Positions 11,943 to 22,384 of a DNA stretch of 64,000 nucleotides are shown piece by piece. The position numbers and the translations under genes were made by a program. This stretch comes from Copromyces sp. CBS 386.78 (lineage: Eukaryota > Ascomycota > Sordariomycetes > Sordariales > Sordariaceae). Positions within the stretch are counted from its first letter, which is position 1, and every line of letters begins with the position of its first letter. The stretch is taken from positions 310,001 through 374,000 of the forward strand of contig MU839087.1 of the NCBI GenBank assembly GCA_030685235.1, given 5' to 3'. The notes below the pieces were generated by a model. The model ran no database searches and was not told the DNA's origin. It saw only the letters and a list, made by a program, of their open reading frames with translations.

Positions 11943-13740
11943 ATGGCCTCCTCTCCAAGTGCCCTCGACGGCAGTGTAAGCATATGTCCCTTGTCACCGT
12001 CTCAATTGCGCCAATTCGAGTAACCAATTCCTGATCCAAATGTCCGAAATCTCCAGGTCGAGGCTGCCACCGCGAAGATCGACAAGGCCGCTACCATCGT
12101 TACCGAACCCAAGGGGCATCAACCGTACCAGGCGCAGAACCCCATCGTATGAGATCTGATCCTTAGCCCTTCAGATGCCAGTCATCGTCCGGCTAACCTC
12201 TCTCTCCCCCAACCCAGTTCGAGGACCACCTGCTTGCCCCCGCTGCCGTCAACTCCATCGAGATCCATGGCGCCAACAACACCCGCCGCGGCCTCCTCGA
12301 CCACCTCTTCAAGCCCATTGTTGAGGAAAGCACTAGCCCCGATACTACCCTAGGCGATGTCCTCGGTCGCATCAGCAAGGCCACCCAGAAGCTTACCCGT
12401 TTCGGTGCGCGCCCACTCCTCCTTCTCTTCTTCTCACCCGCGCAACGGCCGAACATCCTACATCTCCCAGAAACCAGCACGCTCTAACCTACCTTTTACT
12501 CCCAACAGGCATCTTCAAGGAGGATGGCTTTGGTGTCTTCATCTCGGATGCCCGCCAGAAGCAGCAAGAGCAGTACCAGTCCCCCACCGACCGTACCGAG
12601 CTCGACGTCTCCATCCGCGTAAAGGAACAATCCCGCCTCGTCTTCAGCGCCGGTACCGACTTTGGCAACGCTGAGGGCTCCGCTTACACCAATGCCGTTC
12701 TGCGCAACATTTTTGGCGGTGCCGAAACCCTTTCCGTCAACGCTGCCACCGGTACCCGTACCCGGTCCGCCTACAACGCCGTCTTCTCCACCCCGCTGAA
12801 CGGCAACCCCGATATTCGTCTTGCGCTCGAGGGTCTGCGCTCCTCTACCCAGAAGCCTTGGGCCTCGCACGACGAGCATCTTACCGGAGGTAACCTCCGC
12901 CTCGCCTGGTCGACCGACAATGGCGATAACCACGTGCTCGGCTACTCTGGTGTCTGGCGCCAGCTGACCGGCCTTACCGCCTCCGCCTCGCCCACCGTCC
13001 GCGCCGATGCCGGTGACTCGCTCAAGAGCTCTATCACCCACACCTTCACTCGCGACCGCCGCGACAATCCCACGCTACCCCAGACCGGTTACCTTTTGCG
13101 CACCGTCTCCGAGCTCGCCGGTTGGGGCCCTCTCAAGGGCGACGTTTCCTTCGCCAAGTCCGAGGTTGAAGTCTCTGCCGCCCAGCCCCTCCCCCTCCCC
13201 GGCGTCTCCGTCGGCGCCGGCTTCCGCGCCGGTCTCCTCTACCCTCTGCCCACGGGCTACTCCCTCTCCAGCGCTTCCGTCACCCCTAGCCGCATCAACG
13301 ATCGTTTCCAGCTCGGCGGTCCCACCGATGTCCGCGGTTTCAGCATGGGCGGCCTCGGTCCTCACGATGGCGTCGATTCCGTTGGCGGTGACCTCTTCGC
13401 TGCTGGTTCCGTCAACATGCTTCTCCCCCTTCCTAAGGCTGGTCCTACTTCCCCCTTGAGGCTGCAGCTGTTTGCCAACGGTGGCCGTTTGGTTGCGCTG
13501 CAGGGAAAGAAGGCGGCTGAGGGTTCGCTGTCGCTGGATTCCGGTGCGGTTGCGAGCGGCATGAAGAGCGCGGTGGCGGAGTTGGCGAATGGCCTTCCCA
13601 GCGTCGCGGCTGGCTTCGGTATGGTGTATGCGCACCCCGTGGCGAGGTTTGAGTTGAACTTTAGTCTGCCGTTGGTGGTAAGGAGAGGCGAGGAGGCGAG
13701 GAAGGGGCTGCAGGTCGGTGTTGGTATTAATTTCTTGTAA
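11943..13740 (+). CDS. tob55: mitochondrial outer-membrane beta-barrel assembly protein Tob55/Sam50
   Basis: Core subunit of the SAM/TOB complex, an Omp85-family protein that inserts beta-barrel precursors such as porin and Tom40 into the mitochondrial outer membrane. Exons 11943-11975, 12057-12146, 12218-12404 and 12509-13740 give 513 residues, the family length. The N-terminal part (about 45-125) matches a single POTRA domain. The rest is a 16-strand-like barrel with alternating polar and hydrophobic strands. The conserved Omp85 loop motif is present (FQLGGPTDVRGF), and the protein ends with an aromatic/hydrophobic strand (LQVGVGINFL) resembling a beta-signal. All intron boundaries are phase-consistent. 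The first exon codes for only 11 residues, and its start is supported by the splice phase. Confidence 0.92.
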
Positions 13741-14121
13741 ATGGGTGGGAAGCAAATGAAACTGGTAGTGACAAGCGTCAACAGTCCTGACGTTTTGCCT
13801 ATCTGTGTAGTATCAATTGTATAAATGTCAAGCCGCGCTGTAAAGATTAGACATTATTAAGGGAAGCCTAGTTTGACCGGCATATATATATTCTGGTCCT
13901 TTGCTATGAACCCCAAGATAACCTGACATTTTACATCAAATAGGATTAGTCATCCTTTCCCTCAATTTCGATGGACTTAATTTTCGGTTGTGACTTCCCT
14001 ACGCGGAACAAACGAGGAGTGACAGACAAGCGTCAAGTTGAAGATACCCCCTCTGCTGCATGCAGGAAGTCTACCCATGATTATAGGGACTAAAGTGCAA
14101 ACGCTAATTCATCAAATAAAA
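13741..14121. other. intergenic, 3' of tob55
   Basis: AT-rich 3' flank of tob55, including a TATATATAT stretch at about 13882, before the tRNA-Tyr gene. No gene seen. Confidence 0.55.
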
Positions 14122-14210
14122 CCCCTTGTGGTGTAGTTGGCTATCACGTTCGGCTGTAATTGTCTAGATTGTATACCGAAAGGTCACCGGCTCGATTCCG
14201 GTCGAGGGGA
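14122..14210 (+). tRNA. tRNA-Tyr (GTA), intron-containing
   Basis: The cloverleaf folds fully: 7-bp acceptor CCCCTTG/CGAGGGG, D arm GTGT...TCAC, anticodon stem TTCGG/CCGAA, T stem ACCGG/CCGGT. The anticodon GTA is at 14156-14158. A 15-nt intron at 14160-14174 starts one base 3' of the anticodon, the canonical place. C1-G72 with discriminator A73 is the eukaryotic tRNA-Tyr identity set. A T6 run for Pol III termination follows. Odd: position 54 is C, so the T loop begins CTC rather than TTC. Confidence 0.85.
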
Positions 14211-14715
14211 ATTCCTTTTTTACCATTTTTTTACGTTCGGTATTGCATTGCTTTATCCAATTTTGCGCATAGGAACTCAAACCAAGCATTCATTCTTTTT
14301 CTTGCTGGTTGGTTGCAAAATAAAAGTGTTACCACATTCTAGACTCTCAACCGTTGTCAATATCCGGTTGTGTGTTCCTAAGTGCCTGCGAAGTGGAACA
14401 TCTCTCTCACACTCTCTCTGTTCATCATGTTATCTTCACGCCAAGTTCCTTGCGATTGTCTTTCTCATCCCGATCCCATTGTCTACGTACCGTCCTTGAT
14501 GCCTGATCCTGAATACTATCTTCCCCGGCTTCCACTTCCGCTCCCGGCTCGGCAGACTCTCGGCAGTCTCCACTTTCAACCACCCACAGCCGTCCACTCC
14601 ACCACCATTTCCGTCTGGGCGTCCAAATTCCCTCACCCTCCACCTTGGTATTGTCCCCATCCTCCCTTCATGAGCCATTTTCCCATCTTCCTCTTTCAAC
14701 AAGTTCAAGTCAACT
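14211..14715. other. spacer between two tRNA genes
   Basis: About 500 bp, with the T-rich terminator of tRNA-Tyr at its left. Pyrimidine-rich, with no supported gene. Confidence 0.5.
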
Positions 14716-14832
14716 GGGACCTTGGCGCAGTTGGCTAGCGCGCAGGTCTCATACTAATCACATGTATGATCTGGCTGGTATTAACAGCTCAGAGTAATCC
14801 TGAGGTCGGGAGTTCGAGCCTCCCAGGTCCCA
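14716..14832 (+). tRNA. elongator tRNA-Met (CAT), intron-containing
   Basis: Acceptor GGGACCT/AGGTCCC with A73, D arm GCGC...GCGC, T arm GGGAG-TTCGAGC-CTCCC. The anticodon CAT is at 14750-14752 in the loop CTCATAA. The anticodon stem has the U31:U39 mismatch also seen in yeast elongator tRNA-Met. The intron at 14754-14796 is 43 nt, long for a fungal tRNA. A T5 run follows at 14836. Confidence 0.9.
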
Positions 14833-16304
14833 TTCTTTTTGCAATTTTTTTGATTCTTTCTTGACTTGTTTTTTGGATGATGATTTCTCGAGTTTTTGTT
14901 TGGTCTTGGGTTTTTGAGTAATAAATTGTGTGGCTCTCATTTGAATGCGGTTTTGCTATACGATTGCTTAGTTCCCTTTTTTCTTTTTCTTTTTTTTCTT
15001 TTTTCCTGGATGATCTCTTTCGCACAAGGAGTTGGAGGTGGCTTGTTTGTCTTTTGATGTCATCGTGTCTGTGATGTTGAGCAGATCATGTTCGCGCGGG
15101 CCTAATACATCTTTTGATGTCTCCTTTCATACGAGTTTAGTGATTGCGTTTAGACAGGCACAATTGCAGTGACCCGTCCGTGGTGGTTATTGCCCTTGTT
15201 CTTCCGCGGTCTGAATTGCATTCATATTCTTATTGTGTTTTGTTCAGGCTTCAAACTTCTTTACAACATGATGTGCTTCTGGTACGTACTCCATTGTCGT
15301 ACTCTGCTTCTTGCACCTACCACCTTGCTTCCTCTCCGCAGCCGCCCCCTCAGAAGCGTGCGTGCAGTGAGAAAAGGTGGCAGGCAGTGAGAAGGAACGA
15401 AGCTCCAAGTCACCACCACGCTCGGTGAAGTTGTTCTCGTTGCGTGAATCAACGATGATGGTCGAAGTCGAATGTTCAAGTTCCGGGAAAGAGCCGTCGC
15501 ATCGTCATCCTCCGTCCAATTTTCGTTGCCCTCGAGACCGATCGATGAATCTATAAGCAGTCAGTAGTAACAGCCTCCGCGTTCCCGGCTGAGGATTATC
15601 GCCTGTGTAGTCAGTCACAAAGGTAAGAGGAACAGGGAAAAAGAAGGAAGGGCACATTGATTACGTGGGAAAGCCCCACTGGACCTATGGATGAGAAGCC
15701 CCAAGTCCCCCCTTCCCCGAAGGATCGAGGGTCAAAAACAACGAGAAGAGAAGGGGGGAAGGGGGGTCTTGGGTTGCGGAGCGAATGAACTGGGAAGCCG
15801 CAGTTCAACCATAAGTTTTGCCGAAGCAGCTTTGTTCATGCGCTTGCCGCTCTATGGTAGAATACAGATATCTGCTGGGTAAGCATCGGCCCCAAGAGAG
15901 GGCCTAGAGTTCAGTAATGAGAACTGATCGCATGAAGCAGAATGCGCTTGTCCATGGCAGGACGAGCTTGCCGTTTGAAAAGGCAGATGCGCTGAGAACA
16001 GAAAATCGGTACAGTGGTAAATAGGAAAATCTTCGAGCCGTCGTCAGGCATGACAAGGGGGTATCGTATGCTTTCCATGGCCACTGAGATACCAGGGCCC
16101 GATCTGAGTCGCTCAGTTGCTGCCGCAGTTAGATGCAGATATTCCGTATTCCGCCAACGCCAAACAGACGCCAAGTCTCTCCGTGTACGGTCATCAACCG
16201 ATCGTAATAAGCATAAGCTGTGGCGCATATAGCTGAACACATCGAGAGCACTGAACCTAACAGAGAAACTCGTGCGTCAGAACTCATGGCGTGATGCTTA
16301 CCAC
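14833..16304. other. intergenic
   Basis: Spacer between tRNA-Met and the 3' end of the poly(A) polymerase gene. T-rich and pyrimidine tracts lie near 14840-15010. No gene supported. The right part (about 15900-16300) probably includes the 3' untranslated region of the minus-strand gene, where a possible intron lies at 16257-16301. Confidence 0.5.
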
Positions 16305-18689
16305 CTAGCGTCTGCGAGGGCCTGCTGGACCGTTAGGCGCTGCCAGCTTCTCCAAATGGGCTCGCTGGTTTCGGAACGACGAGTAGTTGCCTGCCAAAAT
16401 GACCTCCAAAATGCTGGCATTGCGCCTATCGGGTGACTGAGATAGCTGCGCCATGCGTTCTGCGAGCAGTTCATAGGCTTGCTTGAAGAGAGCCGCGATC
16501 GTGGGGGTATTGCTAGAACCGCCCGCGATGTCATTCTCCGAGTTGTTGGGGTCGATGATCGAAAAGCGGTCATAGTTCTTGTACGCAAAGCTGTTGATCT
16601 TGTGCTGTATCACGTGTCAGCCGAAGAGAATGCATGGCATACAACAACAGATACTTACCTTGGGGAGGTATTTGGGCGGGTTCAGGCAAATGGCTGTGGT
16701 CCGATAGTTGAACTTGTTACCATAAAGGTCAAAGAAATGCATCAAGAGGTCCCCAACGTGATGGTTTGGGTCCATGGACCCGCTTTGTATTTGGGGCATC
16801 AGCTGAAGCATGCTGGTGACCAAGCAGGTGACAGTGAAGCCTCCGATACCACCGTTGACCGGCTCGTTCAAGCCCCTCATGCAGAGGAAATGCTTGATCA
16901 ATGTGACCAGAACAGGCATGACAGGGAACTGGTCTCTCCAGGCATGGAACGTCTTGATGGCCTGCAAGCCCGTGCCATTTTCAAAGGACACATCAATCTT
17001 GAGGCCTGTCCTGGAGTCAACCCATTTGACCAGGGGCACTTTGGCAAAGGCGATGATCTCGACCTCGTTCTGGAAAGCAAGTTTCTGCTGCTTGAGGGCG
17101 TCACTGAGCCTGTACATGGTCCTTCTAGTATCATACTTGGCCCGATAGTTCCTCTTGTACTGGTCGGAGCAGAGTACCATGTCCATGTCACCGGTAGGCA
17201 GGTAAAGTCCGGACGGGAACGACCCGAATGGATAAACCCCGGCATCAGGGAAGGTGTTGCGAACAAACCTGTCGATTTCGTCGAGCACCTCCTGACGGAT
17301 ACGTTTCTCGAAAGCACGAGGCTTGACATACTCGTAGAAATCGATGATCTCTTTGTGCAGCCAACGGCCCATGGTGGGACTTGCCGAATGATCTTCGGCA
17401 TCCCTCATCCAGGGGCAGGACTCCTGGTTGGGAACGGCCCGCCACTCGGGCTGAATTTTTCCACCCACGGGCGCCCTGGTTGCCTTCTTGAGCCTAGCAT
17501 GAGGCAACTTGATCTCGTCGTCATGGGTACGCTTCCTGCTACCCAAAGCAGAAGGAGTGGGATCATCAAAAGTAGGACGAGTCTTGGGTAGGTTCCTGGG
17601 TGGGTTGCTGGGTGCCGTAGGAACCGGAGCCGAGTACTGATCGCCATCGGAGCCTGTGAGATCAATAGTCCCTGCCTCAGGCTTCTTGTCATCTGGCTGC
17701 TTGTCCTCAGGCTGCTTGTCCTCAGTCTTCTTGGAAGGCTGCTTCACCTTCGAATCCTCGCTTGCGGCCGCGACGGGAACAAGAGAAAGGGGATCACGAG
17801 CTGACTTCCCAGTGGGCTTCACCTCGTCGATAACCTCAATGTCACTGTCGCTATCAGAGTTAAGCATGATGATTTCGTCCAGGTCGTTAGGGAGCGCGGT
17901 CTTGGTTTCAGCAGCGGTCTGCACACGGGCTTTTCTGATCATCTGCACAACATCCTTGGTCTTGCGCTCCCGGGCGCCCTCGGGAGGAAGTGCAGTGTAG
18001 GGATCTGGGTTGGACCACTTGGGGGTGTTGTTGTCGCTGGCTGACTGGTCAAGCGTAGTACGGGCACGCTTGGTCGATGGCTCGGCATCTTCATCGGCCT
18101 CATCTCCAGAGATGTCCATCTCGGCCTCATCACTGTCAGACAGCTCGTCGACATTGCGGTAGAGCATGCCCGTCTCAGGGTTGTAGAGGGCCTCCTCGTT
18201 TCCAGACTCATGGGTACCGCTCAATAGCTCGCGCTCGGCTGCAACAAAAGGACGCCAGGGTTTCTTAAAACCTCGGTGAGGACCAGCGTTGCGGCCTCGT
18301 CCGCGATGGTTGGGTCCTCCTCTTCCACCGTGGCGACGATCGCCTCTAGGAGAGTGGGCTCTGCGATCATGGTAGGACTGCCTGTTGTCGTTGGGGCGGT
18401 AGTTGTCGTAGTTCGAGTTGCTGACTCCCGGCGGCTTCTCTACTCTAAACGAGAAATCGCCTTGAGGAGGCCGATAAGTGTCGCCGTCTCTTCCGCCACC
18501 ACCGCCACCGCCGCTGTTGTTGCGATTGGAGTAGTTGTCAGAGGGACGGTATGATGTCGGCTGAGGAGGTCGGGCAGGGAGGCCATGAGGGCCATTCGGC
18601 GCGCCTTGTTGGTAGCTGCTGCGGTCGTCGCGGTGGTCATTTCCACGACGTCGACTGCCGCCACCGCCGTTCTGGTATCGTTGTGACAT
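16305..18689 (-). CDS. Trf4/PAPD5-type non-canonical poly(A) RNA polymerase
   Basis: Nuclear nucleotidyltransferase of the TRAMP type, which adds short poly(A) tails to aberrant RNAs for exosome decay. Exons 18689-16659 and 16604-16305 (54-nt intron) encode 776 residues. The N-terminal 200 residues are disordered and RGG-rich (GGGGSRRRG, RGDRRHGGRGG), suited to RNA or protein binding, followed by an acidic stretch. The catalytic core has the family motif FPFGSFPSGLYLPTGDMDM with metal-binding Asp about 501 and 503, and a third Asp in KIDVSF about 566. The PAP-associated domain follows (GGIGGFTVTCLV). The C-terminus is basic (GPRRR). The start is the ATG at 18689 (MSQRYQNGG). The same frame stays open further 5', but that part overlaps arp6 antisense and looks like leader. 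Confidence 0.9.
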
Positions 18690-19227
18690 GCTGAAGCTAG
18701 CAGTTATTCGTTGATGTAATACTGACCACGATAAATCGCATCGAGTTAGTGCTCGGTGTCGGAGCACAAGGGTGTGAGGCTGATTCCACAAGGGGAATAG
18801 GAGACGCTGGGGGGTGGAAACGGTCAACTTGTCTTTTTTTTTTTTTTTAAGAAGTTGGAGGTAAAAGTTGTGTGGGGCAGCATTTGCAGTGGTCGTCGGG
18901 TTGCCGAGTTGACGGGACGCGAGTGTGCTCTCAACGGGACAAGTGAATGATGGGAAAGGCAGCCCTGTTCCTTCAGTTGCTTGGGCGTCTGTGTTGCCCG
19001 CTCCCGCAGTGGCAGGCGCGCTCGGCAAGTTCCGTTTTCGCACACTCTGTCTTTCGCATGGCGGAATGATGAAATGCCAAGAAAAACCCAACCAGTCAAA
19101 GTGACACCGATAACCACAACGGCGACGCGACTTTTCCACATAATTCAAGTTCCAACCAAAGCTGCGCAACAGCTCCCAGAGGCAGCAAAGAGAATCAATT
19201 GTTACCAGCTGTTGATTTAGTACTGTA
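18690..19227. promoter_or_regulatory. shared divergent promoter, trf4-like/arp6
   Basis: A 538-bp interval between divergent start codons, holding both promoters. It contains a T15 tract at about 18834-18848. The assignment follows from gene order. Confidence 0.6.
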
Positions 19228-20636
19228 ATGGCAGGAGGAGGAGGGGCTAGGAAGTCCCGGGCGGCGGGACCGGTGCCGCCCACGACAACACTGGTCCTTG
19301 ACAACGGCGCCGACACCATCAAGGCTGGTTTCGTCTCCGATGATGGGAGCGACGACAAGCCTCGCATCATCCCAAATTGCCTCGCACGAGATCGCCACAG
19401 GAAGATATACGTTGGTTCCGAGCTCGAAAAATGCAAGGACTTCAGCGAGATGGCCTTCAGGCGCCCCGTCGAGAAGGGCTTCATCGTCAACTGGGAGGCA
19501 CAGAAAGAGATCTGGGATCGCGAGTTCTTTGACGATAAAGCCTCGCAGAAATGCAATCCATCAGAGACCAGGCTCATCCTGACAGAGCAACCAAATTCGC
19601 TACCTTCCCTTCAAACACACTGTGACCAGGTCGTTTTTGAGGAGTATGGCTTTGCGAGCTATTACCGCGGAGTGGGTATGTGGCATCCTAGAGAATTGTC
19701 CCATGGCATTAGGAAATATGAGGGTGCTGACCTTACTTGCTAGGTCCTGTCTTTAACGCGTACCGTGACATTCAATCCATTTTCCGAACACCCCAATCCA
19801 CCATAGATAGCCCAGCCGAAGTCATCCTGCTCATCGACACGGGTTACTCTCACACCACCGTTACGCCTATCCTTCAAGGCCGACCGCTACATCCGGCCAT
19901 ACGAAGACTTGATGTGGGTGGCAAGCTCATGACCAACTATCTTACCCGGTTACTTTCCGTCCGCCACTTCGACATGCGCAACGAACCATACATCGTGAAC
20001 GAGATGAAAGAAGCAGTCTGTTACACATCCCTGGACTTCAAGGGAGACATGGAAAAGACGTGGAAAGGGACACGCGGCGAAAAGAGAGAGGACTACTTGA
20101 GCGGTGCTGGCATCGCCAAGGACTACGTTCTTCCCGACTCCCACACGCGGTTCCACGGTGTTGTCCGTGACTACGAGCCTGGTATCTCGGCGCGCGCCCG
20201 CAAGGGTAACGTATCTACAGAGGATGTTATAACACTACGGAACGAGCGTTTTGTTGTTCCAGAGCCTATCTTCAACCCTTCAGATATTGGCATCCGACAA
20301 CCTGGCATCGCCGATTTGGTTAAGCAGTCCCTCTTGGCTTTGCCCATTGGACTATGGCCTGGCCTTCTGGCCAATATTGTAGTTGTGGGCGGAAACAGTC
20401 TCTCCGAAGGCTTCTGTCAGCGTTTGCAGACAGAGATTCTCAAGCGGTTCCCCGATGAATGTAGGGTCAGAGTTGCCCGCCCGGAAGACCCGATCACCAG
20501 CACATGGCTGGGAGCGGCCAACTTTGCCAAGCATGAACATGCCAGTAGGCTCGAGGTCACCAAGCAGGAGTACGAGGAACATGGAGCTGCTTGGGTGGCA
20601 AGAAAGTTCGCTTCTGGGCTCGGACTGGACTCTTGA
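19228..20636 (+). CDS. arp6: actin-related protein 6 (Arp6)
   Basis: Nuclear actin-related protein. In fungi Arp6 is a subunit of the SWR1 complex that deposits histone H2A.Z. Exons 19228-19675 and 19744-20636 give 446 residues, normal for Arp6. The actin fold starts after a Gly/Ala-rich tail of about 20 residues (TLVLDNGADTIKAGF, about 21-35), and the second phosphate-binding region reads LLIDTGYSHTTVTP. The adenosine motif region near the C-terminus reads VVVGGNSLSEGF. The Arp6-type segment GPVFNAYRDIQS is split by the intron. Actin-like polymerisation surfaces look diverged, as expected for a nuclear ARP. The intron (68 nt) keeps phase. Confidence 0.93.
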
Positions 20637-21292
20637 GCATTTGCTTAGAGTCTATCATGGCTCTTTTTCAAGCTTCTAACAGTTTGAGAACCCACAAAGC
20701 GATTGCAAAGCGGCAAAGCCGCTTAAGTCGGGGCCCAACTCATTATGAATGCCAATGGGCCACTGCTTACAAGGAACCCCCAGAATCAAAGAGTTGGGGG
20801 TTCTGGCACGCCAGGCAGTTCATTGTTGCCTGTGTTTTGGACATCAAGTGTCAAACCGGAGGTCGCACTCTCTGTCCGACAGGCGCCAGTTGGGAGGAAC
20901 CTCCTATGCCCTAACGTAAAACGAGACAAGCCTTGAGGAACTTGGCCGGGTGATTGATGCGGCTGAGATATGCCACGGCAACGATGTGCAACTGATACCA
21001 GCTCGCTACAGCTTCGTACGGCAAAGACGTTGCCGTGCTCATGGGGGCCAGTTGTCCCTCCACCCATGTGATACCCATGATGCCCTGCTGCCCTATGATC
21101 AGAAAACTGTCAAATTGGGCTCGACAAAGGGTCAACGCTAACCTCGGACAAGAGGCCAAATGGCACAGAATTGCCCACTTCAGCTTCATCAACTGTTGGT
21201 ATATCGATCGCCTCCAGATTCGTCAAGCTTGGTTTGGACCAATGAGGTGACGGATTTTGCCATCAAAGGTGCAGATAACGCAATATGAAGCT
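20637..21292. other. intergenic between convergent genes
   Basis: Holds the 3' flanks of arp6 and of the Ldh2-like gene. Two short perfect hairpins occur: AAGCGGC/GCCGCTT with a 3-nt loop at about 20709, and an AACCCCCA/TGGGGGTT pair at about 20776-20803. No gene is supported. Confidence 0.55.
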
Positions 21293-22384
21293 CTACTCTT
21301 TCAATGGGATCTTGTCCACGCCCAACTTTTCAGCCTCTGCATTCAGAGCATCGATCTCCTCCTTGACATATGGTATGCCATCTTTCAGTCTCTGCTCCTC
21401 ATTCAGCTGCTCAATCTCGCCCGGCAAGTAAATCCGGTCAACGCCATGCATCTTCTCCGAGTTCACCACTTTCTGGTACAGAACGTCCATGCGTTCCCTA
21501 AACTCGTCCAGACTCATAAACAAGTCAGGTTTGATCGCCACAAGGAAGTGTCCAACGTCTCCAGGCTTGGACATATCATACGGCCCCGTGACGCCTCCAG
21601 CAAACGCCGAGCCAGAAAGCACGCCAGAGAACACATCCATCATAATCGCCAACGCCGACCCCTTCGGCCCGCCCATAGGCAGCATCACGCCCTCCAGCGC
21701 CTTGGCCGGATCATCAGTCTGCTTCCCCTCTCCATCCAACGCCCAATCACTCGGTATCTTCTCCCCCCTCCTCAGCGCCTTATAAATCTTTCCCCTCGCC
21801 GCAACCGACGGCGCCATATCCAAAATAAAAGGCTTCGCATCTTTCCCCTTCCCACCGGGTGCACCACACGCAATAGGGCTTACACCCATCATCTTCTCTC
21901 TCCCGCCCCACACCGGCAGCGCCGGCGACGAATTGGTAAACACGAGACTCATCATGTTCGCCTCCACCGCCTGCTTCACAATCCACGCCGACATGCCGAA
22001 ATGGTTGCTGTGCTTGACGCTCACCATGCCGATCCCGAACACGCGCGCCATGGCGATGGCCGTGTCCATGCCCAGGTGGGCGGCGGGAAACCCGAACCCG
22101 TTGTGCCCGTCTACCTGGGCGACTACCGGGGTGATTTGGGTTAATGTGGGCTCGGCGGCTGGGTCCAACACCCCGTTGCGCACGCGCGAGAGATAAGAGG
22201 GTAGCCGCAGGATGCCGTGGCTTTCGACGCCGCGCAGGTCGGCTTGGACGAGGCCCGAGGCGGTGATTTCGGCGTTTCGGGCGGACACGCCCGAGGCGGT
22301 TAGGAGGGCAATGGCGAAGGTTTTGGCATCGTGGTGGTTGACGAGGACGAGGTTGGGTGCGGTTTCTGTTGTTTTCGTCGCCAT
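21293..22384 (-). CDS. malate/L-lactate dehydrogenase family (Ldh2-like) oxidoreductase
   Basis: NAD(P)-dependent 2-hydroxyacid dehydrogenase of the Ldh2/MdhD family, which is unrelated to the Rossmann-type lactate dehydrogenases and includes malate, sulfolactate and ureidoglycolate dehydrogenases. Single exon, 363 residues, full length. The conserved RGVESHGILRLPSYL block places the catalytic His at residue 56. HSNHFG (about 125-130) and the Gly-rich CGAPGG and GGPKGSALA segments are also family features. The C-terminus is PLKE, with no peroxisomal signal. The true substrate cannot be read from sequence. The gene is divergent from an MFS sugar-porter gene 1.76 kb away; a metabolic link is possible but unproven. 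Confidence 0.88.
   Translation of the reverse strand: MATKTTETAPNLVLVNHHDAKTFAIALLTASGVSARNAEITASGLVQADLRGVESHGILRLPSYLSRVRNGVLDPAAEPTLTQITPVVAQVDGHNGFGFPAAHLGMDTAIAMARVFGIGMVSVKHSNHFGMSAWIVKQAVEANMMSLVFTNSSPALPVWGGREKMMGVSPIACGAPGGKGKDAKPFILDMAPSVAARGKIYKALRRGEKIPSDWALDGEGKQTDDPAKALEGVMLPMGGPKGSALAIMMDVFSGVLSGSAFAGGVTGPYDMSKPGDVGHFLVAIKPDLFMSLDEFRERMDVLYQKVVNSEKMHGVDRIYLPGEIEQLNEEQRLKDGIPYVKEEIDALNAEAEKLGVDKIPLKE

Noticed and set aside
15911..16240. 109-codon minus-strand frame downstream of the Trf4-like gene
   Set aside because: More likely 3' untranslated sequence; the in-frame stop at 16305 precedes it.
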